DNA of 6,537 nt, taken from NCBI GenBank assembly GCA_016763615.1, contig JAESTJ010000037.1:1-6537 (forward strand), given 5' to 3'. Of the stretch, positions 4,875 to 6,537 are shown piece by piece. The position numbers and the translations under genes were made by a program. Positions within the stretch are counted from its first letter, which is position 1; every line of letters starts with the position of its first letter. This DNA is from Minisyncoccota bacterium. GTDB lineage: Bacteria; Patescibacteriota; Minisyncoccia; Phycocordibacterales; UBA2100. The notes below the pieces were generated by a model. That model was not told where the DNA came from and did no database searches. It saw only the letters and a program-made list of their open reading frames with translations.

Positions 4875-6403
4875 CACATACATTATTCTTTCTTATTATA
4901 GTGTCGCTTTTTTTTACTCGTTTTGTGTTTGCTTATAGTCCCGATACAACTCATAGAGGTCTAGCAAGGGATACAGTACGACTATTTAATCACCATAATC
5001 AAAACAAGATAACAGATGCAGAACGCTCTTCTATGGAAAAAGGGTCGGTAGATGAGGATGTTCATGAGAGACCTCTAAATCATTTTTATGACCCAGTTTA
5101 TAATCGTGGAATAATTGGAGGAGTTACCTCTAAACGATGGGCACAAGAAACACCACTACAATCTGGATTAAGTGAACAAGGGGCAGTCATTAGTGCAGTG
5201 ACTCCTTACTTCGGTTCTCGATCAGACTATTCATGGGAACGTGCAATTTATGAATATGTTCATGGTGATAGGGAAAGAGCATTTGAAACACTGGGGCATA
5301 TAATTCATCTTATTCAGGACGCTTCGGTGCCAGATCATACTCGTAATGATGCGCATCCACCACTCTTTCATTTTGGAAGTCCTTATGAAGAATGGACAAA
5401 TCAGTTTGATGTATCAAATATATTTGTTTCTGGAGATTTAATTGCAGATGAGGTACCAGTACCAATACTTGGAAACCTTGGTGCTTATTTTGATAGCATT
5501 GCCACGTATTCGAATAGTAACTTTTTCAGTAAAGACACCATTAGTAACGAGGTGTATAGTGTTCCAAATTTATCAAGAGTGGTAGTAAAACAGGATCCTG
5601 TCACTCGCGAAACATTTGCGTATTTTACTAATAGCGGGGGAACAGATAGGATATTGTATAAAATTGAGACTGAAAAAGTTGATGGAGAATTCCGAGTACT
5701 TGATGTAGTAATCACAGACAAAAACAATCAGATACTTAGTGGTTATTGGAATCTTCTCTCACGTGAAGCGGTTTTGCATGGGGCTGGTGTTTTGAATTTA
5801 TTTTTTGAGGAAGTTGAGCGTGAAAGAGAGAGTTTGGCGTTATTGAAAAAGAACGAAAACACTATAAACAAAGTTCTTGCCAGTGTGACAGATCCATTTA
5901 AAAAAATATTTTCAAAATTGTTACCGAGTGGCGAAAGCTCTGAAAACCAGGAGAGTAATAATGGAGAAGGTTCCTCAGAACAAAGTTCGCAGGGAGGAAC
6001 AACTCAGAAAGAAGAACAAAAACTAACTACACAGCAGGTTTCGCCTGAAAGTGCTGACTTCCAGGCATCAACACCAGAACCAACCAAACCAACCAAACCA
6101 ACAGGGCCGACTCTTCAAGAGCTGCAAGCTCAACTAAATCAGGCGAGTGCTTTAGTTGCTTTTATTGAGGCATTTTTCGCAGAACAGGATGCTGAGCGTG
6201 AAGCGGAGTGTATAAAAAACTCCATTCGCGGCCCCTGGGACAAGGTTGGATGGATAGGAGACAAGCCTGGATGTGATGATCCGACTCCGCGGATACAAAA
6301 AATGTTTTGGCTACCTATTCAAGGGGTTGGAGGAAGTGGTATTATTACTGTAGATGCTCCGGTAGGGCCACCTCCAGGAGTTCCTCCAGGACAGGAATTT
6401 TAG
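4853..6403 (+). CDS. Secreted zinc-dependent phospholipase C / P1-nuclease-fold protein with coiled-coil tail
   Basis: This 516-residue protein has a signal peptide (MENRRFVTHT, hydrophobic 11-27, cleavage after VFA, residue 27). Residues 30-182 carry the landmarks of the all-helical zinc phospholipase C/S1-P1 nuclease fold: THRGLARDTVRLFN (33-46), SVDEDVHERPLNHFYDP (65-81), and LGHIIHLIQDASVPDHTRNDAH (147-168). In the last, His152, Asp156 and His162 keep the H-x3-D-x5-H spacing of the Bacillus enzyme's zinc ligands. His34, Asp69, His77, His173 and Glu179/Glu180 are other candidate ligands. Residues 230-300 are beta-rich and unrecognised. Residues 358-420 are low-complexity, ending in a Thr-Lys-Pro repeat. 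Residues 420-450 look like a coiled coil, and a short domain with Cys453 and Cys474 and a Pro-rich end follows. The substrate (phospholipid or nucleic acid) cannot be told from sequence. The start overlaps the upstream gene by 22 nt; the signal peptide supports it. Confidence 0.75.
   Translation: MENRRFVTHTLFFLIIVSLFFTRFVFAYSPDTTHRGLARDTVRLFNHHNQNKITDAERSSMEKGSVDEDVHERPLNHFYDPVYNRGIIGGVTSKRWAQETPLQSGLSEQGAVISAVTPYFGSRSDYSWERAIYEYVHGDRERAFETLGHIIHLIQDASVPDHTRNDAHPPLFHFGSPYEEWTNQFDVSNIFVSGDLIADEVPVPILGNLGAYFDSIATYSNSNFFSKDTISNEVYSVPNLSRVVVKQDPVTRETFAYFTNSGGTDRILYKIETEKVDGEFRVLDVVITDKNNQILSGYWNLLSREAVLHGAGVLNLFFEEVERERESLALLKKNENTINKVLASVTDPFKKIFSKLLPSGESSENQESNNGEGSSEQSSQGGTTQKEEQKLTTQQVSPESADFQASTPEPTKPTKPTGPTLQELQAQLNQASALVAFIEAFFAEQDAEREAECIKNSIRGPWDKVGWIGDKPGCDDPTPRIQKMFWLPIQGVGGSGIITVDAPVGPPPGVPPGQEF
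6083..6100 (+). repeat. Short tandem repeat (two 9-bp units) encoding Thr-Lys-Pro
   Basis: Two exact copies of ACCAAACCA encode Thr-Lys-Pro twice (residues 411-416), at the end of the low-complexity linker in the phospholipase-like protein. Slippage could change the linker length in 3-residue steps without breaking the frame. Confidence 0.6.
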
Positions 6404-6434
6404 TACGTACAATTTTTACTGTGGGCATTGCGTG

Positions 6435-6463
6435 TTGAATTTTACAGGTAAGACACGTACCAT
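6435..6463 (+). promoter_or_regulatory. Possible promoter for the gene starting at 6471
   Basis: TTGAAT (6435-6440) and TACCAT (6458-6463) each match the consensus at 4 of 6 positions and are separated by the ideal 17 nt. Transcription would start close to ATG 6471, giving a nearly leaderless message. No clear terminator hairpin lies between 6403 and this site, so read-through from the upstream gene is also possible. Confidence 0.3.
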
Positions 6464-6470
6464 ATTGAGT

Positions 6471-6537
6471 ATGAAGAAAGACATCATCAACAGCACTTTC
6501 TTTAATTTTCTTTTCGGATTTATTTTCATAATCTCCA
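6471..6537 (+). CDS. Partial gene, N-terminus of a membrane or exported protein (cut by window end)
   Basis: From ATG 6471 the frame is open for 22 codons to the edge of the window. It begins with the basic MKKDIIN and continues with a hydrophobic, Phe/Ile-rich stretch (FFNFLFGFIFIIS), as in a signal peptide or first transmembrane helix. No strong Shine-Dalgarno site is present. The function cannot be told from this fragment. It could also be a chance frame, but the start shape and the candidate promoter support it. Confidence 0.5.
   Translation, partial: MKKDIINSTFFNFLFGFIFIIS

Noticed and set aside
381..6403. Alternative genetic code with TGA as glycine, because all six complete genes stop with TAA or TAG
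   Set aside because: No in-frame TGA is needed to complete any gene, all frames keep full family motifs under the standard code, and six stops are too few to infer TGA reassignment.

Overview
The window reads as a chromosomal segment from an uncultivated, small-genome bacterium, most likely of the Candidate Phyla Radiation (Patescibacteria, Parcubacteria-like). This is an inference from style: AT-rich intergenic DNA, few good Shine-Dalgarno sites, short secreted or membrane-anchored proteins, and a secreted protein with two peptidoglycan-binding domains followed by a C-terminal Leu/Gln/Ala coiled coil, an architecture common in that group. All genes read on the + strand with the standard code and end in TAA or TAG. 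There is no rRNA, tRNA or CRISPR array.

Layout. Positions 1-33 are a perfect hairpin that probably terminates a gene lying upstream. Positions 34-380 hold no gene I can support. Two exported cell-surface proteins follow: a Gly/Thr-rich repeat protein resembling a tail fibre or adhesin (381-1418), and a peptidoglycan-binding protein (1502-2749). Two hairpins close this block, the second a strong symmetrical terminator (2811-2856). Next comes a membrane-anchored protein with an NTF2-like C-terminal domain (2880-3515), then a Y1/HUH transposase of the REP-associated (RAYT) type (3614-4267), then a second membrane-anchored NTF2-like protein (4284 or 4302-4874). The last complete gene overlaps it by 22 nt and encodes a secreted zinc-dependent phospholipase C/P1-nuclease-fold protein (4853-6403). 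A membrane or exported protein starts at 6471 and runs off the window.

The most interesting part is 3551-4276. The transposase gene carries three copies of one palindrome: a 10-bp arm TGTCCAAGGG, a TTC loop and the reverse complement. One copy lies just upstream of the gene. One lies inside it, translated in frame. One forms its 3' end, supplying the last seven residues and, in the flanking stem, the stop codon. The 23-nt core is identical in all three copies. The outer stem differs in every copy yet is perfectly self-complementary each time (13, 6 and 12 extra bp). The core has no stop codon in any of the six frames. This looks like a RAYT with its own REP-like family that can enter coding sequence, similar in principle to the palindromic elements of Rickettsia, but with stem extensions specific to each insertion site.

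How the genes may work together is inferred only. The two surface proteins probably build or decorate the cell envelope. The two NTF2-like anchored proteins share a recognisable motif and sit on either side of the transposase unit, so the unit may have landed between related neighbours. The second of these is probably translationally coupled to the phospholipase-like protein.
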